Assembly: GCF_042676065.1 (NCBI RefSeq)
Contig: NZ_JBHTJO010000001.1
Span: 682,001-746,000 of the forward strand
DNA from: Methyloligella solikamskensis
Lineage (GTDB): Bacteria; Pseudomonadota; Alphaproteobacteria; Rhizobiales; Methyloligellaceae
DNA length: 64,000 nt
Reading direction: 5' to 3'
How positions within the stretch are numbered: position 1 is the first letter of the stretch; each line of letters opens with the position of its first letter. The notes under the pieces were generated by a model, which saw only the letters and a list, made by a program, of their open reading frames with translations, searched no databases and was not told the origin of the DNA. Both the position numbers and the translations under genes were made by a program. Shown one piece after another: positions 45,855 to 55,707 of this stretch.

Positions 45855-46799
45855 TTGCGTATGCTTTGTTTTTCGTCGGCCAAGGCTTTGCTGGCGGCAT
45901 GCTTGCTGCTTGCCGTCGCCCTTATGGGCGGCTGCGGCCAGTACTCGCCTGACTATATGAAGCCGCTCTCTCCGGAGATGCGCGCGCTTCTGGCCCAGAA
46001 GGGAATGCGCGAGGAAGCCCCGATCACCATCCGCATCTTCAAGGCCGAGAACATTCTCGAGATCTGGAAGCAACGGGATGACGGGCACTACTACTTCCTG
46101 AAATCCTATCCGATCTGCAATTTCTCCGGCGATCTCGGCCCCAAGCTGAAGCAGGGCGACAAGCAGGCGCCGGAAGGGTTCTATATCGTGGCCAAGAACC
46201 AGATGAACCCGCGCAGCCACTATCATCTTTCGTTCAATATCGGCTTCCCCAACGCCTACGACCGGGCCTGGGGGCGCACCGGCAGCAACATCATGGTGCA
46301 TGGCGACTGCAAGTCCGCCGGCTGCTACGCGATGACCGATGCGCTGGTGGAGGAGATCTACATCCTGGCCCGCGAGGCGTTCGCCGGGGGCCAGGAGTAC
46401 TTCATGATCCAGGCCTACCCGTTCCGCATGACCTCGGCCAACATGGCCAAGCATCGGGGCAGCAAGTGGTACGGCTTCTGGCAGAACCTGAAGCAGGGCT
46501 ACGACTACTTCGAAACGACCCGCCAGATTCCCGAGATCCAGGTCTGCAATCGCAGCTATCTGATCAATGCGGTCTTCAATAACCCGCGGGAGCGGGCGGA
46601 CCCGACCCGGCCTTGCCCGGCCCATCGGCGTCTGCCGATCCGGCCGTTCTCGCCGAGACCCGATCAGACGGCGGTCAACCAGTCCTCGATCGAGCCGCTG
46701 GGGAGCTCACTTGGTCTCGCCTTCGGCCCGCGCAAGCCCACCTATCACATGTTCACCCTGGGGCCGGCCGAGACCGGCTCCGTCTCTACAGCCAAGTAA
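45855..46799 (+). CDS. L,D-transpeptidase lipoprotein 1 (YafK-like)
   Basis: This protein has a lipoprotein signal (ALLAACLLLAVALMGGC, lipobox Cys 27) and a YkuD-type L,D-transpeptidase domain. The catalytic region reads NIMVHGDCKSAGCYAMTDAL with H149 and nucleophile C157; APEGFYIVAKNQMNPRSHYH and GRTGSNIMVHG also fit the family. L,D-transpeptidases form 3-3 crosslinks or attach proteins to peptidoglycan. The TTG at 45855 is six bases behind GGGG and is the same TTG-CGT beginning as in the paralogue at 50615, so it is preferred to the ATG at 45861. The C-terminal tail (GSSLGLAFGPRKPTYHMFTL) recurs in the paralogue. First gene of the envelope cluster. Confidence 0.9.
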   Translation: MRMLCFSSAKALLAACLLLAVALMGGCGQYSPDYMKPLSPEMRALLAQKGMREEAPITIRIFKAENILEIWKQRDDGHYYFLKSYPICNFSGDLGPKLKQGDKQAPEGFYIVAKNQMNPRSHYHLSFNIGFPNAYDRAWGRTGSNIMVHGDCKSAGCYAMTDALVEEIYILAREAFAGGQEYFMIQAYPFRMTSANMAKHRGSKWYGFWQNLKQGYDYFETTRQIPEIQVCNRSYLINAVFNNPRERADPTRPCPAHRRLPIRPFSPRPDQTAVNQSSIEPLGSSLGLAFGPRKPTYHMFTLGPAETGSVSTAK

Positions 46800-46877
46800 A
46801 TCGTCCCCTGTACGCAGTGAGTGTCGTGCACCCGACAGTTCTGTGTCGGCCGCGCCACGCGCCGGCCAAAAGGTGAA

Positions 46878-46891
46878 TTCGAAGCTTCGAA
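46878..46891. repeat. 14-base perfect palindrome upstream of autotransporter 1
   Basis: TTCGAAGCTTCGAA reads the same on both strands and lies 82 bases before the autotransporter start. A second inverted repeat, CCGACA (46832-46837) and TGTCGG (46844-46849), lies to its left. Either may be an operator. Confidence 0.6.
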
Positions 46892-46973
46892 AAGCGCTAG
46901 TGGGCCCCCCTGAAATAGAGCAATTTCCCACCTCGCCGGGACCGGCCTCACCGTAAACGAGGGTCGGCTCGTA

Positions 46974-49900
46974 GTGATTTGGGGGCGTAAGCTGCGTAAG
47001 AAAAATTTGCGTCGTCAGGTGCTTCTGTCGACCACCATGCTTGTCGGCGCGATGACCGGGTATGCGGGCCGCTCTTATGGCGCGTGCACATTCCAGGGCA
47101 CAAGCGGCGGCCGCAATCTCTATCTTTGCACCGGCGCTAATCAGCCTGCGCAAATCATCGTCGGCGCCAATTCCAATTACGCTTCCGTCGAAACAGTCGG
47201 CGGTTTTAACGTAACGGCCAGTAGCGGCACCGCCATAACCATCATCGGCGATGGGGCGCTCAGCTACACTGACATCTACGCGTCCGCCCTTACCTCGACG
47301 AATGGCATGGCGCTCTTCGTTCTCTCCAGTAATGCGAGCGCCAGTCCGAACGGTATCGCGGTTACCACGGATGGCGATTTAACCGGCAGTACGCTAGGCG
47401 CCTACTTCGGCAATAACGGCGCCGGCGGCATCGATCTGACGCTCGGCGGCACCATCACGGGCACGAGTAGCATAGGCCTGGGCGCGTTCAACGACTCCAG
47501 CAGCACAGGCGACATGACGGTCAACGTGGCATCCGTCCGCGGCGGCACCTCGGGCATCAGTTTATCCAATTCCGGGTCGGGCGCCGTGGACTTGACCGCG
47601 ACCGGTGATGTTCAGGGCGGGGGGGCCGGTGCCGGTATCTCAGTGCTCAACCGCGCTGTGGCGGGCACCACGATCCGCGCCGCTACGGTGCAGGGCAATA
47701 CGGGGATCGACGTCTTCAGCGCAGGTGCCCTCTCGATCACCACGACAGGCACCGTGAGAGGAACCGGCGCAATAGGCATTTCGGCGGACAGCTTGGGCGC
47801 CAGCCTGACCATCGACGCTGCCTCCGTGCAGGGCCTAACGACCGCCATAGACGCCACAAATTCCGGCAGCGGCACACTCTCCATAACGGCGTCGGGGGAC
47901 GTCAGCAGCACGAATAACATCGGCATTGAGGCAAGAAATTCTAGTACGGCGACGGATCTGATCGTCGATGCGGCGTCGGTCAGCGGGCGCACCAGAGGCA
48001 TTTACGCCCGGAACGAAGGCAGCGGTCTGACCAGCATCACCACAAGTGGTGCGGTCTCCGGCGGCACAGAGGCCATTCGCGTGCTGACTTACGCCAGCGC
48101 AAAAGAAGTCACCATCCAGACCGGGTCGGGCGGCCTTACAGCCAGCGGGTTTGGCATCTGGGCGCGGCAACAGGGTACCGGCGATGTGAGGATTACCGTG
48201 GGCGGGGATATCGCTGCAGGCGATCAGGCGATCCGGGCCGACCTCTCCAATGGGGCGTCAACGGCGGACATGGTCATAACGACCGCAGCCGATTCAGCCA
48301 TCAGCGGCACCAGTGGAATCAACGCGCTGAACTACGGATCCGGCGCAACCCGGGTGACGGTGAACGGCGACGTCACCGCAACCTCCGGCGGCGGCATCAT
48401 CGCTTACAGCGCGTCGGGCTCCTCGTCTCCGATCGAGATTGTGGTGGGGCGGAACGCAAACGTTGCTGCGAGCTTCGTCGGTATCCTCACCAACAATCGG
48501 CCGGCGGACATCATTGTCGCGGGGACGGTCTCGGGCACCCAGGGCGCAATACGCTTCAACGCTGGGGGGCCTGCCCACGACGACCGGCTCGAGCTGCGTG
48601 CCGGGTACGAGATCAACGGCAATGTGCTCGCGCAGGGAGGGACCGACAGCCTGGAGTTTGGCGGCTCCGGTGCGGACAGCTTCGATCTGAGCGAGATCGG
48701 CCCGAAATATCAGGACTTCGAGGAATTCGCCGTCATCGGCGGCAGATGGAGCTTCTCCGGCACCACCACCGAAAGCTTCGACGTGACCGGCGGTGCGCTC
48801 GGCGGCGAGGGCACCTTCGGCGAATTGAACATCGGTAGCGGTGGCACCATCGCGCCGGGCAATTCCATCGGCACGCTCAATGTCGGCAATATCACTTTTG
48901 CGCAGGGGTCGACCTACGAGGTCGAGGTCGATGCGGACGGCAATTCCGATCTTATCGAGGCGACCGGAACGGCCACCATCGCCGGCGGGACCGTGAGCGT
49001 GCTGGCCCAGAAAGGCGATTACGATCCGCGAACGACGTATACGATCCTGAGGGCCGCCGCCGGCGTGACCGGCACTTTCACGGACGTCACGTCCAACCTG
49101 GCGTTTCTTGAACCGACCCTTCGTTACGACGCCAATACGGTCTACCTGACCCTGGACCGGGTGGTGGAAGTCGGCGGCGAGAGTTTCGTGAGCTTCTGCT
49201 CGGTAGCGACCTCTCCGAACCAGTGCAATGTCGCGCAGGCGCTGGATGTCTTCCCGACCGATAATGAACTCTTCCTCGACATTCTGAACCAGACAGAAGC
49301 GGGCGCACGCCAAGCCTTCAACGCGCTGTCGGGTGAAATCCACGCCTCTGTCGGCGGGGCGCTGCTGGACGAAGGCCGTCACGTCCGCGATGCGGTGATG
49401 GGCCGGATGATCCAGGCGAGCTATAGCGGCACGGGGCTCGGGGCCGGCGGCCCGCAGAGCACTTCCGGCATGATGATGCTCGGCTACGGCTCCAAAGATC
49501 TCGGATCTTATGAACCGCTCCCGGTGGCCGAAGGCCCGACCTTCTGGACCCAGGGCTTCGGCAGCTGGGCCAACTTTGACGGCAACGGCAATGCTGCCAG
49601 CCTTGACCGCGACATGGGCGGTTTCATCTCCGGCGTCGACGCCGAGGTGATGCCCGGCTGGCGGGCCGGTATCGCGGCCGGCTACAGCTACACCGGTCTC
49701 GATGAGGACGCCCGGCTGTCCTCGGCCAATGTCGATGCCTACCACCTGGTGCTCTACGGTTCGGGCAAGGTGGAACGCTTCAATGTCCGCGGCGGCGGTT
49801 CGTGGTCCTGGCAGGATATCGAGACATCCCGCAATGTCGTCTTCCCAGGCTTCTCGGAGTTCGAGAGCGCCTCATACGACGGGGATCGCGGCCAGCTGTT

Positions 49901-50360
49901 CGGCGAGATCGCCTATCCGGTCGTGCTGCATCCGAGCATCGCTATGGAGGGCTTCTCGGGTCTCGCCTATGTGCATCAGGAGACGGATGGCTTCACCGAA
50001 AGCGGCGCGCTCGCGGCGCTCACCTCGGCCGGCTACAACGAAGACGTGACCTACTCCACGACCGGTTTCCGGGCCGCCACCACCATGACCCTTGGCAACA
50101 CGGTCATCACGCCCAACCTCTCCGTGGCCTGGCTGCATGCCTTCGACTCGGTCGATACGGACCTTGCGCTCGCCTTCGCGTCCGCCGGGCCGGACTTCTC
50201 CATCCAGGGCACGCCGATCGCGCGGGACTCTGCTCTGGTCACCGTCGGCCTCGACTTCGCAGTCACCCCCGACGCGACACTCAGCTTCGCCTATGACGGC
50301 CAGTTCGCGTCCGACACGGACGAGCACGGCCTCAAGGGTCGCGCCTCCTGGAAGTTCTAG
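46974..50360 (+). CDS. Autotransporter 1 (beta-helical passenger, type V secretion)
   Basis: The 1128-residue protein starts with GTG and has a signal peptide (NLRRQVLLSTTMLVGAMTGY, cleaved near YGA). The passenger (about 40-600) is composed of Gly/Ser/Thr-rich parallel-beta repeats such as SGSGAVDLTATGDVQGGGAG. A PATR-like block (APGNSIGTLNVGNITFAQGS) precedes the transporter domain near residue 628. The beta-barrel (about 855-1128) starts at GPTFWTQGFGSWANFDGNGN and ends in RASWKF with the terminal aromatic residue required for BAM insertion. It lies between two L,D-transpeptidase genes. Confidence 0.9.
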   Translation: MIWGRKLRKKNLRRQVLLSTTMLVGAMTGYAGRSYGACTFQGTSGGRNLYLCTGANQPAQIIVGANSNYASVETVGGFNVTASSGTAITIIGDGALSYTDIYASALTSTNGMALFVLSSNASASPNGIAVTTDGDLTGSTLGAYFGNNGAGGIDLTLGGTITGTSSIGLGAFNDSSSTGDMTVNVASVRGGTSGISLSNSGSGAVDLTATGDVQGGGAGAGISVLNRAVAGTTIRAATVQGNTGIDVFSAGALSITTTGTVRGTGAIGISADSLGASLTIDAASVQGLTTAIDATNSGSGTLSITASGDVSSTNNIGIEARNSSTATDLIVDAASVSGRTRGIYARNEGSGLTSITTSGAVSGGTEAIRVLTYASAKEVTIQTGSGGLTASGFGIWARQQGTGDVRITVGGDIAAGDQAIRADLSNGASTADMVITTAADSAISGTSGINALNYGSGATRVTVNGDVTATSGGGIIAYSASGSSSPIEIVVGRNANVAASFVGILTNNRPADIIVAGTVSGTQGAIRFNAGGPAHDDRLELRAGYEINGNVLAQGGTDSLEFGGSGADSFDLSEIGPKYQDFEEFAVIGGRWSFSGTTTESFDVTGGALGGEGTFGELNIGSGGTIAPGNSIGTLNVGNITFAQGSTYEVEVDADGNSDLIEATGTATIAGGTVSVLAQKGDYDPRTTYTILRAAAGVTGTFTDVTSNLAFLEPTLRYDANTVYLTLDRVVEVGGESFVSFCSVATSPNQCNVAQALDVFPTDNELFLDILNQTEAGARQAFNALSGEIHASVGGALLDEGRHVRDAVMGRMIQASYSGTGLGAGGPQSTSGMMMLGYGSKDLGSYEPLPVAEGPTFWTQGFGSWANFDGNGNAASLDRDMGGFISGVDAEVMPGWRAGIAAGYSYTGLDEDARLSSANVDAYHLVLYGSGKVERFNVRGGGSWSWQDIETSRNVVFPGFSEFESASYDGDRGQLFGEIAYPVVLHPSIAMEGFSGLAYVHQETDGFTESGALAALTSAGYNEDVTYSTTGFRAATTMTLGNTVITPNLSVAWLHAFDSVDTDLALAFASAGPDFSIQGTPIARDSALVTVGLDFAVTPDATLSFAYDGQFASDTDEHGLKGRASWKF

Positions 50361-50564
50361 GGGCTCGCCCCACACCCGGCGTCATTCCGGCGAAAGCCGG
50401 AAACCAGCGGCAGACTCTGCCATAGCCACGTGACGCGGGTGGCTGAGCCTTGGACGCTTCGTCTCAAGTCTCTCTATTTGCTAGGGAAATTTTCTTCGCG
50501 CGGCGCGCTTTGCCGCGCGCTCCGGTCACGTTCACGCCAAAACGGCACCCCCATAAACCGGGCA

Positions 50565-50581
50565 TTAACCATGCCTGATTC
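50565..50581. promoter_or_regulatory. CtrA-like box with GANTC site upstream of L,D-transpeptidase 2
   Basis: TTAACCATGCCTGATTC at 50565-50581 joins a CtrA-type half-site TTAACCAT and a GATTC methylation site, about 34 bases upstream of the start. Related sequences stand at 45646 and, in reverse, at 30281 and 30947. Confidence 0.5.
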
Positions 50582-50614
50582 ATCCTGCTGTCATCACGCC
50601 GGGGGGCATTCGTT

Positions 50615-51559
50615 TTGCGTAACTCTTCGACTTGGCAGGTTCGGAAACTCGCGCGCATCGCCGCGCTCGCTAGCAGTCTCGTGCTCAGCCTTGGGCTCGG
50701 CGGCTGCAGCCAATTCCTGCCAGATTATCTCAAGCCGCTATCGCCGCAGGCCAGCACCGTGCTGTTCCACAAAGACATGTCGTGGGATTCGCCGATCCTG
50801 ATCCGCATCTTCAAGTCGGAGTCGGAAATGGAGATCTGGAAGCAGAAGGACGACGGCCGCTTCCATCTGTTCAAGACCTATGAGATCTGCCGCTTCTCCG
50901 GCAAGCTCGGGCCGAAGCGCTGGGAAGGCGACCGGCAGGCGCCGGAAGGCTTCTATACGGTGGCGGAAGACCAGATGAACCCGTGGAGCCGGAACCACCT
51001 CGCCTTCAATATCGGGTATCCGAACAAGTTCGACCGGGCCCACGGGCGGACGGGCAGCCTCATCATGGTGCATGGCGGCTGCTCCTCCATCGGGTGCTAT
51101 GCCATGACCGACGAGGCGGTGCAGGATATCTATACCCTGAGCCGGGACGCGTTCGACGGCGGTCAGGAAGCGTTCCAGATCCAGGCCTATCCGTTCCGCA
51201 TGACGGACGAGAACATGGCCAAGCACAAGAAGAACAAGTGGTTCGATTTTTGGGCCAACCTAAAGGAAGGCTACGACTATTTCGAAACCACCCATCTAGA
51301 GCCGAAAGTGGATGTGTGCGGGAAGCGCTATCTGATCAACGTGGCCTTCAAGGATCAGAACGCCGAGGTCGATCCGCGCAAGGACTGCCCGGCCTACCGC
51401 AGGCTGCCGGTCATCCCCTATACCAAGAGCCTCCAGGTGGCGGCACCGATCGGCCCGCCGCCGACGCCGCTGGGCGAAGCGTTCGGTCTCGCCTTCGGGC
51501 CGAAGGAGCCGACCTATCACATGTTCAGCCTCGGCCCGGCGGTGACCCGCAACAATTGA
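50615..51559 (+). CDS. L,D-transpeptidase lipoprotein 2
   Basis: This 314-residue paralogue starts at TTG (50615) behind GGGGGG. It has a lipoprotein signal (LASSLVLSLGLGGC, Cys 31) and an L,D-transpeptidase domain with the catalytic MVHGGCSSIGCYAMTD (H153, C161). Much of the sequence matches L,D-transpeptidase 1, including FPDYLKPLSPQ and AFGLAFGPKEPTYHMFSLGP at the C-terminus. The paralogues are most divergent around the substrate region. It is followed by the autotransporter remnant. Confidence 0.9.
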   Translation: MRNSSTWQVRKLARIAALASSLVLSLGLGGCSQFLPDYLKPLSPQASTVLFHKDMSWDSPILIRIFKSESEMEIWKQKDDGRFHLFKTYEICRFSGKLGPKRWEGDRQAPEGFYTVAEDQMNPWSRNHLAFNIGYPNKFDRAHGRTGSLIMVHGGCSSIGCYAMTDEAVQDIYTLSRDAFDGGQEAFQIQAYPFRMTDENMAKHKKNKWFDFWANLKEGYDYFETTHLEPKVDVCGKRYLINVAFKDQNAEVDPRKDCPAYRRLPVIPYTKSLQVAAPIGPPPTPLGEAFGLAFGPKEPTYHMFSLGPAVTRNN

Positions 51560-51664
51560 TCTTCCGCTGGGCGGGCGTCTCCGCAGCTTTCCCTGACGTG
51601 AACGAGCCCGTTGCCCGGATCGGGGCATTGCTCAGTGAACGGCTGTCGTAAGACCGGGAAGCCC

Positions 51665-52306
51665 TCTCCTCGGCAGATGTCGATGCCTACCATCTCGTGC
51701 TGTACGGCTCCGGTAAGGTCAGCCGCTTCGATGTCCGCGGCGGTGGCGCGTGGACCTGGCAGGATATCGAGACCTCGCGGAACGTCGTCTTCCCGGGCTT
51801 CTCCGAGTTCGAGAGCGCCTCATACGACGGTGATCGCGGCCAGCTCTTCGGCGAGATCGCCTATCCTGTCGTACTGCATCCGAGGATCGCCATGGAAGGT
51901 TTCTCGGGCCTAGCTTACGTGCATCAGGAAACGGACGGGTTCACGGAGCGGCGCGCTCGCGGCACTGACATCGGCCGGTTACAACGAAGACGTGACCTAT
52001 TCGACGACGGGTTTCCGGGCGGCGACCACCATGGCACTCGGCGAGACCGTGATCACGCCCAATCTCTCCGTGGCCTGGCTGCATGCCTTCGACAGTGTGG
52101 ATACGGACTTGGCGCTGGCCTTCGCGTCCGCCGGGCCGGACTTCTCCATCCAGGGGACGCCCATTGCGCGTGACTCTGCTCTGGTGCAGGCCGGTCTCGA
52201 CTTCGCGGTGACGCCCGGCGCGACGCTCTCCATCGCCTATGACGGGCAGTTCGCCTCCGATGCTGACGAGCACGGCATCAAGGGCCGCGCCAGCTGGAAG
52301 TTCTAG
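51665..52306 (+). pseudogene. 3' remnant of a third autotransporter (frameshifted beta-barrel)
   Basis: The sequence from about 51665 is a close copy of the beta-barrel part of autotransporter 1 (49731-50360): DVDAYHLVLYGSGKVSRFDV, then YDGDRGQLFGEIAYPVVLHP. A two-base deletion near 51945-51948 (ACGGAGCGG against ACCGAAAGCGG) shifts the frame, after which the second part (MTYSTTGFRAATTMALGETV to RASWKF) runs in the other frame. From the shared GTCGATGCC to the stop the remnant is 628 bases and the intact gene 630, which confirms the deletion. The passenger is missing, so the gene is broken. Confidence 0.88.
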
Positions 52307-52433
52307 ACCGCCGCCGTTTGGACTAGTGCCCTGACGCGCCTTCTCGCTCGGAATTCGTTGTTGTTCCGTACGCGGATGCTTGCGATTCTCTCCTAGCGAA
52401 TCACCAAGACGAGCCGTGGGGGCGGGAGCTCTG

Positions 52434-55400
52434 GTGAAAAAGAAAAACGCTGTTAGGCAGCTCCTGCTGTCGAGCACGGCGCTGGCGGCGACGCTAGCCG
52501 GCTATGGACGTGCGGCCTACGGCCAGCAGGTCTGCACGCAGCAAGGCTCCACGAGCACTTATCTGTGCAGCGGTTCCAGCACCGACACGCAGGATCTGCG
52601 CTACGACACGACCAATATCGACAGCATCCAAGTCGTGACGGGGCCGGGCTTCAGCGTCAGCACTGTGATCGAGAGGCCGCTGATCATCACCGGTCACGGC
52701 GATGTCTCCTACACGGATCTGTACAATTCGTACCTGTCATCCGATCTGGAGAATTCCTTCTATATCAGCTCGTTCCCGAGCATCACCTACCGCTCGGGCA
52801 GCGTCACCGTGAAGACCAACGGAACGTTCGACGGCGACTTCGCGGCCTATAACACCAGCGACGGAAATCTCGCGGTCACCTTGTACCAGGGCGGCTCGGT
52901 GTCGGGCGGCGCGTACGGGATCTACGGCTCGAATACCGGCACCACCATGGAAATCACCGTCTACGGCGACGTGACGGCGACCCGCTCCGATATCGGCGAG
53001 GCCGGCACAGGCATCTGGGCGGACAATGGCGGTTCGGGCGACCTCACGATCACATCCGGGAGCAACGTGACGGTGCAGGGCGAGGCCACCGGCATCCTCG
53101 CTACGAACGACAACGCCGCGGTCAATATCTATGCCTATGGCGACGTGATCGGGACCAATGATTACGGGATCCAGGTCGACAACAGCGGGACCGACATCAA
53201 TATCGTCACCGGCCAGCTGAGCCAGGGCGTGACCGGAAATGTCGGCATGTCGATCACGAACTCGGGCAGCGGCTCCACGACCATCACCACCAACGGGAAT
53301 GTCACCGGAACCGGGTTAGACGGTATCGATGTCTCCAATGGCTCCGGCGCAACCGATCTTACCGTCACGATCGGTAACGGCACGACGGTGAGTGCGGAAG
53401 AGGACGGGATTCTAGCCAGTAATGACGGGTCCGGAGCTCTCACGATCACCACCTATGGCAGTGTTACGAGCAGCAACGCCACGGGCATCAATGCGAGCGG
53501 CTACGGGACCGATCTTTCGATCACGGTGGGCCAGCAGAGCACGGTGTCCGGCAGCCTCTTCGGGATCGGCGCCGATCAAAGCGGGAGCGGCACCCTGTCG
53601 GTCAAAGTCAATGGCGATGTGACCGGCCAGGGGGCGGACGGCATCGAGCTCTATAACGGCGGCGGAAGCGCGGCCCATGTGATGATTGGCGCGTCCGGAA
53701 CCGTGGTGAGCACCAGCGGCGGCTCCGATGACTTTGCCATCGATATCGAGGAAGGTGCGGCCGAGATCACCGTGGCCGGCAGCGTGAGCGGTGCCGGGGC
53801 CGGCGCGATCCAGTTCGACCAGGGGTCGGCTCACGACAACCAGCTGAAGCTTCTTCCGACTGCCGTCGTCTCGGGCAATGTGATTGCCGGGCCGGGCAGC
53901 AACGACTTGCTGGCGTTCGGCGGCCAGGGCTCGGCCAGCTTCGACCTTACGAATATCGATACGGGCGGCGGTACGCAGCAGTATCAGAATTTCGAAGTGC
54001 TCGATCTCGTCAGCGGCAATTGGAGCTTCACGGGGGCGACCACGCTGCCGCTGACGGTGGAGAGCGGCCGCATCATGGGCAACGGCTCGTTCGGCAACCT
54101 CACCATGAGCGGCGGGACCATCGCGCCGGGGAATTCCATCGGCACGATCCGCACCCGGGACATCACCTTCAGGAAAGGCGCAACCTATGAGGTGGAGGTC
54201 GACGCGGCGGGCAATTCCGATCGGATCATGGCGAGCGGAACGGCGACGATCAACGGCGGAACGGTGAATGTGATCGCCGGGGACGGCGATTACGCCGACT
54301 CGACCCGGTATACGATTCTCACCGCAAGCGGCGGCAGGACCGGAACCTTCGCCGCCGTACAAGACAACCTTGCCTTCCTCACCCCGACTCTCAGCTACGA
54401 CGCGAACTCGGTCTATCTGACACTGGTGCGCACCAACGGGCCGAATGGGGAAAAGAGCTTCAGCTCCGTGGCCAATACGCAAAACCAAAGCCGGGTGGCT
54501 GTCGCCTTGGACAACGTTCCGACCACCAATACGCTGTTCCGGAAAGTGCTGGGTCAGTCGGCCCCTGGGGCGCGAACGGCCTTCGATAGACTTTCAGGCG
54601 AGGTCCATGCCGCGATCGGCGGTGCGCTGGTGCGCGAAGGGCGATACATCCGCGATGCGGTCATGGGACGGCTGGTGCAGGCGTCCTTCGCCGGCTCGGC
54701 GCTTGGCGCCGGCGGTCCGCAGTCATATGCGTTCGCACCGGCGAACCTGCAGGCCAACATGATGGCGCTGGGATATGGCGCGGACGATCTTGCGCGGTTC
54801 GGACCTACCGTCGATCGGGGACCGACCTTCTGGACCCAAGGTTTCGGCAACTGGGTGAGCCGCGACGGCGACGGCAATGCCGCCTCGCTCAAGCGCTCCC
54901 TTGGCGGGGTCGTTTCCGGTGTCGATGCCGAAATGCTGCCCGGTTGGCGCGTCGGTGTCGCGGGGGGCTATTCCTACAGCGATCTCGACGTGGATGCCCG
55001 GGCGAGCGGGGCCAATGTCGATGCCTATCACCTGCTGGTCTATGGCGGTCGCGAAATGGGACGTCTGGCCTTGCGCGGTGGCGGGGCCTGGAGCTGGCAG
55101 GAGATCGAGACCAGCCGGTTCGTCGGCTTCCCGGGTTTTGCCGAAGCGCAGAGCGCCTCCTATGACGGCGACCGGGGCCAGGTCTTCGGCGAGCTGGGCT
55201 ATGCGCTGCTGCCGGGCGGCAGGATGGCCATGGAACCGTTTGCCGGCCTTGCCTATGTGCATGAGGAGACTGCCGCCTTCACGGAGTCAGGCGCGCAAGC
55301 GGGCCTTAGCTCTTCGGGTTATTCGGAGGGCGTCACCTATTCCACGCTGGGGATTAGGGCCGCTACCAATATGGACGTTCGCGGCCTGTTGGTGAGCCCT

Positions 55401-55646
55401 CGGCTCGAAGTCGCCTGGCTGCACGCATTCGATGAGGTGGATACAGATCTGGCGCTCGCCTTCGCCTCCAACGGCGTCGGCTTCGAGGTCGCCGGCACGC
55501 CGATTGCGCAGGACACCGCTGTGATCGAGGCGGGACTCGACTTCTCGGTCTCGCAAACCGCCACGCTTACCGTGTCCTATGACGGCCAGTTCGGCGACGG
55601 CGTCGAAGAGCATGGCCTCAAGGGAAGGGCGAGCTGGAAGTTTTAG
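52434..55646 (+). CDS. Autotransporter 2 (beta-helical passenger, type V secretion)
   Basis: The 1070-residue protein starts at GTG (52434) behind GGGGGCGGGAG, with a signal peptide KKKNAVRQLLLSSTALAATL and cleavage near AYG. The passenger (about 40-560) contains beta-helical repeats (for example DGIDVSNGSGATDLTVTIGN). APGNSIGTIRTRDITFRKGA (about 565) is the PATR-like block, and the barrel (about 796-1070) begins GPTFWTQGFGNWVSRDGDGN and ends RASWKF. Its barrel is more diverged from autotransporter 1 than the remnant at 51665. L,D-transpeptidase 3 follows 61 bases later. Confidence 0.9.
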   Translation: MKKKNAVRQLLLSSTALAATLAGYGRAAYGQQVCTQQGSTSTYLCSGSSTDTQDLRYDTTNIDSIQVVTGPGFSVSTVIERPLIITGHGDVSYTDLYNSYLSSDLENSFYISSFPSITYRSGSVTVKTNGTFDGDFAAYNTSDGNLAVTLYQGGSVSGGAYGIYGSNTGTTMEITVYGDVTATRSDIGEAGTGIWADNGGSGDLTITSGSNVTVQGEATGILATNDNAAVNIYAYGDVIGTNDYGIQVDNSGTDINIVTGQLSQGVTGNVGMSITNSGSGSTTITTNGNVTGTGLDGIDVSNGSGATDLTVTIGNGTTVSAEEDGILASNDGSGALTITTYGSVTSSNATGINASGYGTDLSITVGQQSTVSGSLFGIGADQSGSGTLSVKVNGDVTGQGADGIELYNGGGSAAHVMIGASGTVVSTSGGSDDFAIDIEEGAAEITVAGSVSGAGAGAIQFDQGSAHDNQLKLLPTAVVSGNVIAGPGSNDLLAFGGQGSASFDLTNIDTGGGTQQYQNFEVLDLVSGNWSFTGATTLPLTVESGRIMGNGSFGNLTMSGGTIAPGNSIGTIRTRDITFRKGATYEVEVDAAGNSDRIMASGTATINGGTVNVIAGDGDYADSTRYTILTASGGRTGTFAAVQDNLAFLTPTLSYDANSVYLTLVRTNGPNGEKSFSSVANTQNQSRVAVALDNVPTTNTLFRKVLGQSAPGARTAFDRLSGEVHAAIGGALVREGRYIRDAVMGRLVQASFAGSALGAGGPQSYAFAPANLQANMMALGYGADDLARFGPTVDRGPTFWTQGFGNWVSRDGDGNAASLKRSLGGVVSGVDAEMLPGWRVGVAGGYSYSDLDVDARASGANVDAYHLLVYGGREMGRLALRGGGAWSWQEIETSRFVGFPGFAEAQSASYDGDRGQVFGELGYALLPGGRMAMEPFAGLAYVHEETAAFTESGAQAGLSSSGYSEGVTYSTLGIRAATNMDVRGLLVSPRLEVAWLHAFDEVDTDLALAFASNGVGFEVAGTPIAQDTAVIEAGLDFSVSQTATLTVSYDGQFGDGVEEHGLKGRASWKF

Positions 55647-55707
55647 GGTCCGACGTCAGCCGGATTTCGCCTTGGCAAAGCCCGATTGAGATGGGCACTT
55701 TGCGCTC

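Noticed and set aside
48294..49745. Minus-strand open frame (483 codons)
   Set aside because: Antisense of autotransporter 1; composition is that of a mirrored repeat gene.
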